Assembly (NCBI GenBank): GCA_949316235.1
Contig: OX438757.1
Coordinates: 11,774,657-11,838,656, forward strand
Direction: 5' to 3'
DNA length: 64,000 nucleotides
Source of the DNA: Oegoconia quadripuncta
Taxonomy: Eukaryota; Arthropoda; Insecta; Lepidoptera; Autostichidae
The translations under genes were made by a program, and so were the position numbers. Below the pieces are notes generated by a model. It did no database searches. It was not told where the DNA came from and was given only the letters and a program-made list of their open reading frames with translations. This document shows, in pieces, positions 23,073-33,074 of the stretch. Position 1 is the stretch's first letter, and each line of letters opens with the position of its first letter.

Positions 23073-23935
23073 AATTTGAATTTGTGATTTCAACCCCTAC
23101 CACTATCGCAACCCGTAAGGGGTTAGCTTCAAAATAAATGTCATTTTCGCAATCAACGTCCCAAAAAACCTAAATAACGACACCAATATAGACTTTTTTG
23201 GTGTCATCCCCCACCCCTATCACACCCCTAGAGGGTTGGCTTAAAATAAATGTCATTTTCATAATCAACATCCCAAAAAACCTAAATAACGACACCAATA
23301 TCGATTTTATGGTTTCAACCCCCATTTCACACCCCAGGGTGCTGTTTTTCGAAAAATCACAACTCAGTCTTATCTCATTCTCTAACACCAAGGGGTTAGC
23401 TTTAAAACAAATGGCATTTTCGTAATCAACGTCCCAAAACACCTAAATAATCACACCAATATTCACTTTTTTGGTATCAACCCCCACCCCTATCTCAACC
23501 CTAGAGGGTTAACTTAAAATAAATGTCATATTCATAATCAACATCCCATAAAATCTAACTAACGACACCATTATCGATTATATGGTTTTAGCCCCCATTT
23601 CACACCCCAGGAGGTTGTCCAATATAGACTTTTTTGGTAGCAACCCCCACCCCTATCTCAACCCTAAAGGGTTAAATTAAAATAAATGTAATTTTCATAA
23701 TAAACATCCCATAAATCCTAAATAACGACACCGATATCGATTTTATGGTTTTAACCCCCATTTCACAACCCAGGGGGTTGTTTTTCGAAAAATCTCAAAA
23801 CACGTATTAGCTGATTTGTTCCTAGGAGTACTCTTGCGAAGTTTCGAGTCGAAAATAGTCGAAATGTCTAAGTTATACTGTTTCTTCATACAAACTTCCC
23901 ACCCCTGTTTCACCCCCTTAAAGGGTGAATTTTGA

Positions 23936-24697
23936 GATGATATACTTAGTAGCTTAATATCAATAATTGACTGGTTGCAATTTAACAACCTTAATATTAA
24001 TTTGGACAAAACTAAAATTATGACATTTAAACAAAGGAATTATTTAACTAAGAAGACAAATATTTTATATAAAGGTAAACACGTGGAAGAAACAATAGTA
24101 ACTAAATTCTTGGGTTTAAATATTGACAATAATATGAGATGGACTACACAACTTGAGCAAGTCTGCAATAAAATAAATAAATTTTCTTATGCGCTTTATA
24201 TGCTTAGTAAAACTGTCAATAGGAAAGCTGTACTTGCGGCATATTATGGTTACGTAGCATCTACTTTAAGATACGGTATAATTTTCTGGGGGAATGCCAC
24301 TGATAACGAGTCTGTATTTAAAGCTCAAAAGCGGTGCATACGAGCCATTTGCAATTTACGACGAACAGACTCTTGCAAACCCTTTTTTAAGCAACTGAAT
24401 CTGCTAACAGTACCTTCAATTTATATTTACGAAACTGCAATTTTTGTTCGATCTAATCCTAAACATTTCGAGCATGTAAGACGTGAACGTCGAAGGGACC
24501 AGTTGTGTCTAGTAATCTGTAAGACTGCCCTTTTCAGAAATAGCATTTTTGCGATGGCTCCAATTATATACAACAAGATACCTAAATCTATTAGAGATTC
24601 GGGCGATTTAAACATATTTAAGAACGTATTATATAAATTTTTAATCAATAAAACGTATTATACTATCAAAGAATTTTTGAATGACAAATTCGTATAA
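23936..24697 (+). pseudogene. reverse transcriptase C-terminal fragment
   Basis: The open frame begins at the insertion junction, DDILSSLISIIDWLQFNN and so on, just after where the catalytic FADD motif would be. It continues through KFLGLNIDNNMRWTTQLEQV (RT thumb-proximal motif) and GYVASTLRYGIIFWGNAT to a stop at 24697. The frame is intact (about 253 codons) but lacks the endonuclease and catalytic core, so it is dead. The same C-terminal layout is seen in ORF2 of the LINE downstream (LRYGIIFWGNA versus LMSYGILLWGNAA). Confidence 0.85.
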
Positions 24698-25025
24698 ATT
24701 GTTTCTGGCTAGACTTAAAATGTTCAAATTTGACTATCATTGCTATATAAAGGTTTTATATTTTTGTTGCCATTTACATACCTACCTAATTATAATATGA
24801 CATGATGACATTATTAATATGACATAAATGATTTAATACAACTTTTCCATCTTTGGTATAGTTTAAGTAATTAATTAGTATAATAGTATGTAGAAAAATC
24901 GTTTTGTATGCCAACGTGCGGATCACAGCTCTGTCAGTTTTCTATGTAACATCACTTTATTGTATTTTACCTGTGTATCACAAATAAATTATTTGATTTG
25001 ATTTGATTTGATTTGATTTGATTTG
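23936..25025 (+). mobile_element. 5'-truncated LINE fragment
   Basis: Inserted in the satellite text GGGTGAATTTTGA|AAAATCC. The left junction is at 23935/23936. The right end is a (ATTTG)n tail at 24991-25025 that runs into GAAAAATCC. The content is the C-terminal part of a reverse transcriptase ORF2 plus a 3' UTR. It is related to, but a different family from, the LINE at 26291. Confidence 0.85.
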
Positions 25026-25099
25026 AAAAATCCTTTCTAAGTGCTCCCCTAGACCTCGTAAGGAACCTACGTGCCAAATTTGGAAACTCTATTCACCCC

Positions 25100-25602
25100 T
25101 TTGACTATGACTATGACTTTGACTAAAACTTTGACTATGACTTTGACTATGACTTCGACTATGACATTGACTACGACTTTGACTTTGACTATGACTTTGA
25201 CTATGACTTTGATTATGACTTTGACATTGACTATGACTTTGACTATGACTTCGACTATGACTTTGACTATGACTTTGCCTATGACTATGACTTTGACTAT
25301 GACTTTGACTATGAATTTTACTTTTCGACTTTGAGTCTTCGACTTTGAGCCTTCGACTTTGAGCCTTCGTCTTTGAGCCTTCGATTTTGAGCCTTCGACT
25401 TTGAGCTTTCGACTTTGAGCTTTCGACTTTGAGTCTTCGACTTTTAGCCTTCGACTTTGAGTCTTCGACTTTTAGCCTTCGACTTTCAGCCTTCGAATTT
25501 GAGCCTTCGTCTTTGAGCCTTCGAATTTGAGCCTTCGACTTTGATTTTCGAATTTGAATCTTCGACATTGACTCTTCGACTTTGACTCTTCGACTTCGAC
25601 AC
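25100..25602. repeat. mixed 12-bp and 14-bp tandem array 3
   Basis: 25100-25320 is (TTTGACTATGAC)n. 25320-25602 switches to the 14-bp CCTTCGACTTTGAG unit. This array shows both unit types side by side. The 181-codon SHSQ/SKSKAQ minus-strand frame across it is a repeat by-product. Confidence 0.9.
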
Positions 25603-26290
25603 CAATTTGAATTTGTGATTTCAACCCCTACCACTATCGCAACCCGTAAGGGGTTAGCTTCAAAATAAATGTCATTTTCGCAATCAACGTCCCAAAAAAC
25701 CTAAATAACGATACCAATATAGACTTTTTTGGTATCATCCCCCACCCCTATCTCACCCCTAGAGGGTTGGCTTAAAATAAATGTCATTTTCATAATCAAC
25801 ATCCCAAAAAAACTAAACGACACCATTATCGATTATATGGTTTTAACCCCCATTTCACACCCCAGGGGGTTGTCCAATATTGACTTTTTTGGTAGCAACC
25901 CCCACCCCTATCTCAACCCTAGAGGGTTAACTTAAAATAAATGTCATTTTCATAATCAACATCCCATAAAACCTAAATAACGACACCAATATCGATTTTA
26001 TGGTTTCAACCCCCATTTCACACCCCAGGGGGATGTTTTTCGAAAAATCTCAACTCACCCTTATCTCATTCTCTAACCCCAAGGGGTTAGCTTCAAAACA
26101 AATAGCATTTTCGTAATCAACGTCCCAAAAAACCTAAATAATGACATCAATATAGACTTTTTTGGTATCATCCCCCACCCCTATCTCACCCCTAGAGGGT
26201 TGGCTTAAAATAAATGTCATTTTCATAATCAACATCCCAAAAAAACTAAATAACGACACCAATATCGATTTTATGGTTTTAACCTCCATT
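25603..26290. repeat. ~110-bp minisatellite units, left of LINE
   Basis: Five to six degenerate units with the CATAATCAACATCCCAAAAA core. They contain CACCCCTAGAGGGTTGGC and CCCAAGGGGTTAGC, short palindromes that recur between units. The array stops at CCATT at 26290, where the LINE is inserted. Confidence 0.8.
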
Positions 26291-27853
26291 GTTGCCACTC
26301 GCCAGCTGGAAAATCAACTCCAGTTGACCTTGAACGAGCTAAAGTCATCCAAGGCCTTATGCGAACAGCTGTTGAGAGAAAGGGATGATAGCGAGAAAGA
26401 AGTACTAGAAGTAGTAAATAAAAACACAATGTTAAAGTGTGAGATGGCAGAACTACATACTCGATTCACGGACATGGTAGGGCAGAGAGATCAACTTCAG
26501 CAAGAGGTGGACCAATTTGACACGAGCAGCCAGGAATTCGAGGACGCCCTCGCGCGTATCGCTGGCCTGGAGGCCGAGTTGCGTGATGCTAACCGACAGA
26601 TATCCACACTGCAGACCACTCAAGATGACCAACAATCATCGCGTACACAGTCTCTTTTTGATGAGCTAGTAGGTAAAGACCCGTCCCTGACTACTGCCAT
26701 CTCACCAGTAACTATTGATCTAACAAATTGTAATGACATTACATTAAATTCAACTCAATTGAAATCGCCTATATGCATGACTAGTAAAAATAAGTTGAAA
26801 AAATATGTAAAGATCAATAGGTACATTAAAAAAACTCAGTCTTTAGTTAAGAAAAATAGTGCATTTTGTAAGAACATTTGCCTAACAAAAGAACGTATAA
26901 ACCTGCTTCATCAATTAGGCGAATGTAATATTAGTTTAGAAAAAAGCAGAAAAACTTATGAATGTGACACACGGCACCTCCGCTTGGAAATACACAACCT
27001 TAACGAGGCTTTGGTCACTATGACCAATAAATATGACACTGCCCAGAAGGAAATTAGTGAGCATGTACTGGCCATGGATAACTTATTAAAATTATCCAAT
27101 TATAACTTAGAGCGATTTGATTCGTTAACGAATAATCACCATTGTGAATGTTTGTCAGCGAACCAGGCACCATCCCCATCGCCCGTATGTGGCACTCCTC
27201 CGTCGGCCGCCGAGCCCGGGGCGCCGAGTGCAACAGACCATAACACGTCCATTTCGAATAAGATAAATGTTTTGATGTACAGTGATGAATTTGGAAAAAA
27301 CCTTGGTTCACAACTATACCGATACATGGGTCAGCCCATTACTAATATGTGTATGCCTGGTGCAAGCTTCTCCAATATATTGGAGAAGATTGTATCAACT
27401 GAATTCCGCCCTGATACAGTATTAATTATATTTGTTGGCAGAAGGCACAAGGCGAACAAAAAAATGTTATCTAATTATTTTTCACAGTTGGCATTAATGC
27501 CTAACATAATTAAAATTGTTTTGTTTGCCTTGCCCTTCAGCCATAGTCATACTGATGACGAGAACAAGACAAGGCATTATGTAAATTGTTTATTACATAC
27601 ATTAGTATGTCGAAATGCAGACAAATTTCACATGATTGACACAAATATACTTGTAAAAAATTTTTATTTGACAAAAGGTAGATATTATTATCTATCCAAA
27701 TTTTATAAACAACAGGTAGCAGAGTCGCTATCTTATTATATTAATAACTCTGTCAATATTTTGACAAAAAAATTGACCACTGCTTCTATTGAGCAGTGTA
27801 ATGACATAAACAAATCTTTGGAATTTATTCCAATTTTAAATAATTTAAATTAG
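26291..27853 (+). CDS. LINE ORF1: coiled coil plus SGNH-like domain, 5' truncated
   Basis: The retrotransposon ORF1 protein probably binds the element RNA and chaperones it. The open frame enters from the satellite, so the apparent first ~43 residues (from 26162) are satellite translation and not part of the protein. The true N-terminus is lost. Visible parts are a long coiled coil (from RQLENQLQLTLNELKS to about DANRQISTLQ), a Lys/Asn-rich linker, a second helical stretch, a Pro/Ser-rich spacer, and a C-terminal region around 27270-27660. That region contains VLMYSDEFGKNLG, MPGASFSNIL and VLIIFVGRRHKANKK, spaced like blocks I, II and III of SGNH/GDSL esterases. The usual GDS serine motif reads YSDE and the GxND block reads VGRRH, so catalysis is doubtful. 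It ends at TAG 27851-27853, directly after a slippery heptamer. Confidence 0.85.
   Translation, partial: VATRQLENQLQLTLNELKSSKALCEQLLRERDDSEKEVLEVVNKNTMLKCEMAELHTRFTDMVGQRDQLQQEVDQFDTSSQEFEDALARIAGLEAELRDANRQISTLQTTQDDQQSSRTQSLFDELVGKDPSLTTAISPVTIDLTNCNDITLNSTQLKSPICMTSKNKLKKYVKINRYIKKTQSLVKKNSAFCKNICLTKERINLLHQLGECNISLEKSRKTYECDTRHLRLEIHNLNEALVTMTNKYDTAQKEISEHVLAMDNLLKLSNYNLERFDSLTNNHHCECLSANQAPSPSPVCGTPPSAAEPGAPSATDHNTSISNKINVLMYSDEFGKNLGSQLYRYMGQPITNMCMPGASFSNILEKIVSTEFRPDTVLIIFVGRRHKANKKMLSNYFSQLALMPNIIKIVLFALPFSHSHTDDENKTRHYVNCLLHTLVCRNADKFHMIDTNILVKNFYLTKGRYYYLSKFYKQQVAESLSYYINNSVNILTKKLTTASIEQCNDINKSLEFIPILNNLN
27844..27850 (+). promoter_or_regulatory. candidate -1 ribosomal frameshift site (T TTA AAT)
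   Basis: In the ORF1 frame the last codons are AAT TTA AAT TAG, giving the heptamer T|TTA|AAT, which fits the X XXY YYZ rule. A -1 slip gives TTT AAA and then TTA GAA TTT AAG, which is exactly the ORF2 frame. That frame stays open to the ORF2 stop. No ATG lies between here and the endonuclease domain. A strong downstream stimulatory structure is not obvious by eye: a weak AGAG/CTCT stem at about 27869-27879 is the best I see. Confidence 0.6.
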
Positions 27854-30786
27854 AATTTAAGACAACGGAGAGTAACTCTGGCACCTTATTAAAATTAATT
27901 AAGAATTATAAAACTATTAATAGCCAGCCCACAAAAATATGTAAATTGAACAATAAATATAATCTAAAAGTATTTCATCAGAATATTCAGGGCATTTTGG
28001 GCAAAGATCTAACAATCGAATTATTTATGAATGATTTTAAAATTGATATTATGTGTCTTACTGAACACTGGTTAAAGACCTATGAACTCTTATTTAATTT
28101 TAGTGGTCACCAGGTCGCAAGTTCGTTCAGCAGAAAAAACGCCATACGCGGAGGCTCCTTAATACTTATTAGAAAAGATTTGAAATTTAAAGAACGTAAT
28201 GATATTGTGAGTCTATCTGTTGAACGTACTATTGAAATATCTTGTATAGAACTTGAGCGACTTATTGTAATGAGCGTATACAGACCCCCAGCTTCCTCAT
28301 ATGACCAGTTTGAAATATGTTTAGATGAAGCGCTGTATAAAATTGGTAATACCAATAAGTACATTTTAATTTGTGGCGATTTTAATATCAATATACTGCA
28401 AGACACTCCTTTGACTAGAAGATTCCAATCATTTTTTCTTTGTCACAACTTAGTTAATGTTTTTCTTGAACCAACCAGGACAACAGCAACTTGTGCAACC
28501 TGTCTTGATAATATTTTTGCGAACATTAAACCTGTTTATAAATCTATTGTTAACAAATTACAATCAGACCACTCCGGTCAATTAACTATTTTTGAGATTG
28601 CTGAAAGAAGGTTGAAAAAAATAATTAAGTGTGTGCCTGTTAACGAAAGTCGGCTAAAATTATTTCGATATAATATAATAACAAAAGTGCCTTATTTGAC
28701 TTATAATGATGATCCAAATAAATTGTATAACACTGTATTTGATTTAACTAAAGATCAATATGAAAAAGTTTTTAAGTCAAAAACAATAAAAGTCAGCGAG
28801 TCGCTAATGTTCAGTGATTGGGCGACAGCAGGAATTCACAAAAGCAGAAATAGATTATATGAACTTTATGCCGAAAAATCATATAATAAAAATGATACCT
28901 TTGTTAGCTATGTTAGGAATTATTCAAAAATTTTTAAACGCGTTTGTTCTGAGGCTAAATCTATGTTTACCATTAGTAAAATTAAAAACAGTTCTAACAT
29001 CATTAAATCCACTTGGAAAGTCATAAATAATGAGACAAAAAAAGTCGAAGATCGGAATTTAGAATTCAATTTGAAATTAAACGATAAAATTATTAGTAAT
29101 GACTTACAGGTTGCCGAATCATTTGAAAAGTTCTTTACCAACATTCCAATCTCGACCACTAAATCTCTTAATTCATCTCCCGCTCTGGCTGAATCACTTA
29201 TCTTACAAAATGTAGAACCATGTGAGATAAACTTTAAATTTACTCATGTAAATAGTAATAGTGTACTGAAAGCCTTTAAATCATTGCAAATGAAAAAGAC
29301 TGCTGACGTTCACGGCCTATCAGTTAAAATTATTAATTCCATAATTGATTGTATTGCACCCCACTTGGCTACTATATTTAACAAATGTGTTGATCGTGGA
29401 GTGTTTCCTGATTTAATGAAACTAAGTAAAGTCATTCCATTATTTAAAGCAGGTAGTACATCAGATCCCACTAACTTTAGACCTATATCAGTACTACCCA
29501 CATTTAGTAAAACTTTTGAGAAATTGATTTTAAACCAGTTAATGCCTCATTTTTATCAAAACAATATCATGCATCCCAAACAATTTGGATTCACACGGGG
29601 TCGCTCAACAACCGATGCAGGTGTTGAGCTAGTTCAACATATTTTTGATGCCTGGGAGAATTCGCGGGATGCAATTGGCGTCTTCTGCGATTTGTCAAAG
29701 GCTTTTGATTGTGTTCATTACGATATATTAATCAGGAAATTACACCATTACGGCATACAAGGTCAGGCTTTGAATCTTTTAAAATCATACTTGTATAATA
29801 GAATTCAGAGGGTAGATGTTAATGGCACTAAGTCCTCTGGGTCTGAGGTCCATATGGGCGTGCCACAAGGTTCAATTCTAGGACCATTTTTGTTTCTTGT
29901 GTACATTAATGACTTGCCTCATCTTGCCCGGAATAGATGTGAAATAGTATTGTTTGCAGATGACACCTCTGTGCTATTTAAAGTTAAGAGATATCAATCA
30001 TCTTGTGACGATGTAAACACTGCTATTTTTGAACTTGTTAACTGGTTTACAGTAAATAATCTTCTTTTGAATGAAAAAAAAACTAAATGCTTAAAATTTA
30101 CTTTACCTAATGTTAAACAAATGCCTATTGACATATTTGTACGAGGTGAAAAATTGGACCTTGTAGACACTACTGTCTTTTTAGGACTGACATTGGATGC
30201 TAAGCTTCAGTGGGGGCCTCATATTGAGAAACTAGCGAAAAAGCTTGCTTCTGCTGCGTATGCAGTCAAAAAAATCAGAAATTTAACAGACGTTCATACC
30301 GCAAGACTGGTTTACTTTAGCTATTTCCACAGTTTGATGTCATATGGCATATTGTTGTGGGGAAACGCTGCTGACATACATATGATTTTTGTTCTGCAGA
30401 AGCGTGCTATTCGTGCCATTTATAAATTAGGACCTAGAGAGTCTCTTAGAGATAAGTTTAAGGAAATTAATATCTTAACAATGGCATCTCAATACATTTA
30501 TGAGAATTTGTTATATGCAAAAAAAAATATAACCTTATTCGCTAAAAATAGTGATAGGCACAATGTTAATACAAGGAATAAGAACCAGTTATCTATTTAT
30601 GTTAGCCGACTTCACAAAGTTAGTAAATCCTTCAAAGGGCAATGTATACGCTTTTATAATAAGGTTCCAGTAGACATTCAAAATATGCCTTTAAATAAAT
30701 TTAAAGCAATCGTAAAACAGAAATTATTAACAAAAGGCTATTATAACATCACTGACTATTTGAATGATAAGCAAGCATGGACATAG
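27844..30786 (+). CDS. LINE ORF2: APE endonuclease and reverse transcriptase
   Basis: This is the enzyme that nicks target DNA and reverse transcribes the element RNA in place. The frame is open from 27844. Endonuclease motifs in order: LKVFHQNIQG, CLTEHW, RGGSLILI, SVYRPP, CGDFNINI, CLDNIF, SDHSGQ. RT motifs: VIPLFKAGS, NFRPISVLP, QFGFTRGRSTTDA, FCDLSKAFDCVHYDIL, GVPQGSILGPFLFLVYIND, catalytic VLFADDTSV, and FLGLTLDAKLQWGPHIEKL. No RNase H or zinc-knuckle terminus is seen. The stop is at 30784-30786. The first ATG in frame is at 28027, which would remove the HQN metal-binding block of the endonuclease. Expression by a -1 shift from ORF1 (27844-27850) or another non-AUG route is therefore likelier. 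All catalytic residues I can check are intact. Confidence 0.93.
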   Translation, partial: FKLEFKTTESNSGTLLKLIKNYKTINSQPTKICKLNNKYNLKVFHQNIQGILGKDLTIELFMNDFKIDIMCLTEHWLKTYELLFNFSGHQVASSFSRKNAIRGGSLILIRKDLKFKERNDIVSLSVERTIEISCIELERLIVMSVYRPPASSYDQFEICLDEALYKIGNTNKYILICGDFNINILQDTPLTRRFQSFFLCHNLVNVFLEPTRTTATCATCLDNIFANIKPVYKSIVNKLQSDHSGQLTIFEIAERRLKKIIKCVPVNESRLKLFRYNIITKVPYLTYNDDPNKLYNTVFDLTKDQYEKVFKSKTIKVSESLMFSDWATAGIHKSRNRLYELYAEKSYNKNDTFVSYVRNYSKIFKRVCSEAKSMFTISKIKNSSNIIKSTWKVINNETKKVEDRNLEFNLKLNDKIISNDLQVAESFEKFFTNIPISTTKSLNSSPALAESLILQNVEPCEINFKFTHVNSNSVLKAFKSLQMKKTADVHGLSVKIINSIIDCIAPHLATIFNKCVDRGVFPDLMKLSKVIPLFKAGSTSDPTNFRPISVLPTFSKTFEKLILNQLMPHFYQNNIMHPKQFGFTRGRSTTDAGVELVQHIFDAWENSRDAIGVFCDLSKAFDCVHYDILIRKLHHYGIQGQALNLLKSYLYNRIQRVDVNGTKSSGSEVHMGVPQGSILGPFLFLVYINDLPHLARNRCEIVLFADDTSVLFKVKRYQSSCDDVNTAIFELVNWFTVNNLLLNEKKTKCLKFTLPNVKQMPIDIFVRGEKLDLVDTTVFLGLTLDAKLQWGPHIEKLAKKLASAAYAVKKIRNLTDVHTARLVYFSYFHSLMSYGILLWGNAADIHMIFVLQKRAIRAIYKLGPRESLRDKFKEINILTMASQYIYENLLYAKKNITLFAKNSDRHNVNTRNKNQLSIYVSRLHKVSKSFKGQCIRFYNKVPVDIQNMPLNKFKAIVKQKLLTKGYYNITDYLNDKQAWT

Positions 30787-31312
30787 CTGTCTATTCATAT
30801 AATTATCAAATCGCAACCTATAATCTGTTTAAAAGAGCAACCCTAGAGTTTCTTGCTCGTTCTTCTCTGGGGAGTCAGCTTTGTGAATGAGCAGTAAATT
30901 TAAACTATAATGTAATATTAATATTAATAGTGACGTTTTCAAGTGATAATTTTATCCTATGAAATAAAAATATTTTGATTTTGATTTTGATTTTGATTTC
31001 ACAACCCAGGGGGTTGTTTTTCGAAAAATCTCAAAACACGTATTAGCTTATTTGTTCCTAGGAGTACTCTTGCGAAGTTTCGAGTCGAAAATAGTCGAAA
31101 TGCCCAAGTTATACTGTTTCTTCATACAAACTTCCCACCCCTGTTTCACCCCCTTAAAGGGTGAATTTTGAAAAATCCTTTCTTAGTGCTCCCCTAGACC
31201 TCGTAAGGAACCTACGTGCCAAATTTGGAAACTCTAGACCCAGCGGTTTGGCCTGTGCGTTGATATGTCAGTCAGTCAGTCAGTCAGTCATTCAGTTTCT
31301 TCCTTTATATAT

Positions 31313-31895
31313 TTAAAATCTATATCGCTTATTATCTTTTTTTTATATTTAAAAAAAAAATACTATTCTGAACTCTGAATGCCTTAACTTCTTTTCATAA
31401 AGTTATAGTACCTACCTACTTGTAACTTGACTGTAATTCATAAAAAGATTTTGTCGTAACCTAAAAAAATTGTTTCTCCGACTCGAAAAGTTTTGTCGAG
31501 TGTGCTTTTGCTGCATTATTTTTTGCATCTTCAGAATATACTTAATATAAAGTGAAAACCTTACTTTTTTGCCAGTAACTTACCCGTTGGCCTATTTTAT
31601 TTTTGACTTCAGGGACTTTCTGCTTTTTATTTCTTGCAGCTAGAAATGGTCAACCAACAATATATGAAATATTTGTGAGGATAATTTGTTCGTTTGTCTA
31701 AATCAATATTTCGCGAGATCAGAGCTTTTAAGATCACACAAACAATTGTCTCCTACATAACCCTAACCTTCCAATAATCGTTTGATTAATATAAACCTTT
31801 ATAATCGAGATAATTTTAAACAAGATACGTTAACAAGTATCTTTCTTACATCACAAGCACGAACCCGTCGTGCATAAAAAAATACAGTAGAAGAT
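31313..31895. other. unassigned, with a SINE-A tail remnant
   Basis: 31849-31887 (CACGAACCCGTCGTGCAT then an A run) is the last ~35 bp of SINE-A. The rest is AT-rich and unrecognised. Confidence 0.45.
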
Positions 31896-32041
31896 AATGG
31901 TGTCGATTCGGATGTACACCAACTAAACTAAAACCAGTTTTAAAATAGTACTGTCTCTTTCTCCCTGGAACAGTACGATGCGACGGCACCACTCCAAAAC
32001 TGGTTTTAGTTTAGTTGGTGTACATCCGAATTGACACCATT
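31896..32041. mobile_element. palindromic MITE-A, full copy
   Basis: Long inverted arms of about 48 bp, AATGGTGTCGATTCGGATGT / ACACCAACTAAACTAAAACC / AGTTTT, with one or two mismatches. The ~45-bp centre contains AGTACTGT...ACAGTACGATGCGACGGCA. Other copies are at 46660 and, interrupted, at 40217/43304. There is no coding capacity. Target duplication is unclear. Confidence 0.85.
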
Positions 32042-32804
32042 GAGAGTCTTTCTAAATTCGCCTTCGTTGGCGTTCCAGGGATCTAGAGGCAAGATGACAC
32101 AGTCCAGTAACGCCATTCGCATTGTCAGGTACTGGACCGATGTAAATCTGCCTTATCTATTGTACTGTAAATTTTTTATCAAGCTAAAAATCTCGTCGCA
32201 TTGCCTGTTAGCTCTAAACAGCTATCAGCTTGGCAGTTATGGAACACGATTCGATCCAAAGTGATGTAACATATTCATTAAATCCAGATTTTCTGATTTA
32301 TTGACTGCTGCTGCCCTGGCTGATTTACGATCCCTTCGTCGCCTGCATTACCCAAGAAGTCATAGTTAGTTAACCATATTCCTACTTTATCGAATACCAC
32401 ACGACCAATTAAAATCAATCAGAATGTTGGCAACTATTGAACCATAAATTGGTTACAATAACGTTAGCAGTCAATTATGAACCATTACTAATGTTTTGCC
32501 CCTGCGTGTTTGCATTTACTAGACCGTGCAACGTGCAACACAATTTCTAGCTGAAATTAATTAGTTTGCATCAATCAGTTAAATGTCAAGCTGTGGAATG
32601 GAAATTACACATAACTATGCCAATTAGGATGTCCATTTGGTTTTTTCTACTTTATTGCGATTCTTCATTCCTGATTCGTTTTCGTAAAATACCGAGCTTC
32701 ACCCTCTTCATAGATCGTGTCGTGACCTTGAGCTTTCCGTGAGAGACCACGTCTCATACATTAGGCATAGACATTTATTTATCATTAATAAATACTATAC
32801 AAGT
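32042..32804. other. unassigned DNA
   Basis: No recognised feature. Confidence 0.4.
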
Positions 32805-32945
32805 TATTTATTTATTTGTTTTATTTAACACTTTATTGCATATATAAGTATACAAACATACATTGATCAAACATAGGACAGAAATTACAATACACAAAAG
32901 GCGAGCTAATCTCTGTAAGAGATTTCTTCCAGCAAACCCCCGGAA
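32805..32945 (-). repeat. LINE 3'-UTR fragment (CAATAAAG family)
   Basis: The minus strand reads TTTGCTGGAAGAAATCTCTT, CGCCTTTTGTG and TGCAATAAAGTG, followed by an A/T-rich tail. The same order is at 39299 and 48818. It is a 5'-truncated LINE end typical of Lepidoptera. Confidence 0.65.
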
Positions 32946-33074
32946 GGAAAAACGAATTTTTATTAGAATTACATAAATAGTTACAGCGCAGACAATAAAA
33001 AAAATATTTAGATAGAAAAAAGGTAAGCAACAAAAATACGTGATATTTTTGGAAGTGTTTGGTAAATGGATGTG

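Larger units (their letters stand above)
26291..30997 (+). mobile_element. near-complete two-ORF LINE (jockey/CR1-like layout)
   Basis: Inserted in satellite text CCATT|TCACAACCC, which is uninterrupted in sister units at 22550 and 23760. It is 5' truncated inside ORF1. Next come ORF2, a short 3' UTR and a (TTTTGA)n tail at about 30968-30997 that joins TTTCACAACCC. Both ORFs lack internal stops, so the copy looks young. APE endonuclease plus RT with no RNase H domain fits the jockey/CR1 group. I cannot fix the clade by eye. Confidence 0.88.
21611..31312 (+). mobile_element. composite dispersed element expanded into satellite, with nested LINEs
   Basis: Begins TACTAGCAGCTGCCCGCGAC / TTCGTCCGCG and ends GTTGATATGTCAGTCAGTC (GTCA)n then TTTATATATTTA, the usual termini of a common lepidopteran dispersed element of a few hundred bp. 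Here the interior is amplified. A module starting CACCCCCTTAAAGGGTGAAT and running through a simple-sequence array, then CAACCCGTAAGGGGTTAGC, then ~110-bp units, then CACAACCCAGGGGGTTG, recurs about every 0.8-1.2 kb (21.7, 22.55, 23.75 and 31.0 kb). Two LINEs are inserted at 23936-25025 and 26291-30997. Without them the element would be about 3.9 kb. Confidence 0.65.

Noticed and set aside
21961..23103. Lys/Ser/Gln-rich proteins with SKSKAQSRRLK repeats
   Set aside because: They are translations of a 14-bp tandem DNA repeat, open in every minus frame. There is no start context, and the unit does not keep codon phase.
26162..26290. N-terminal 43 residues of the 563-codon ORF1 frame
   Set aside because: This part is satellite sequence, also present at 23198 and 25729 without the LINE. 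The fusion is an accident of insertion in frame.
22000..26290. CRISPR-like array
   Set aside because: Direct tandem repeats without unique spacers, in a eukaryotic genome.
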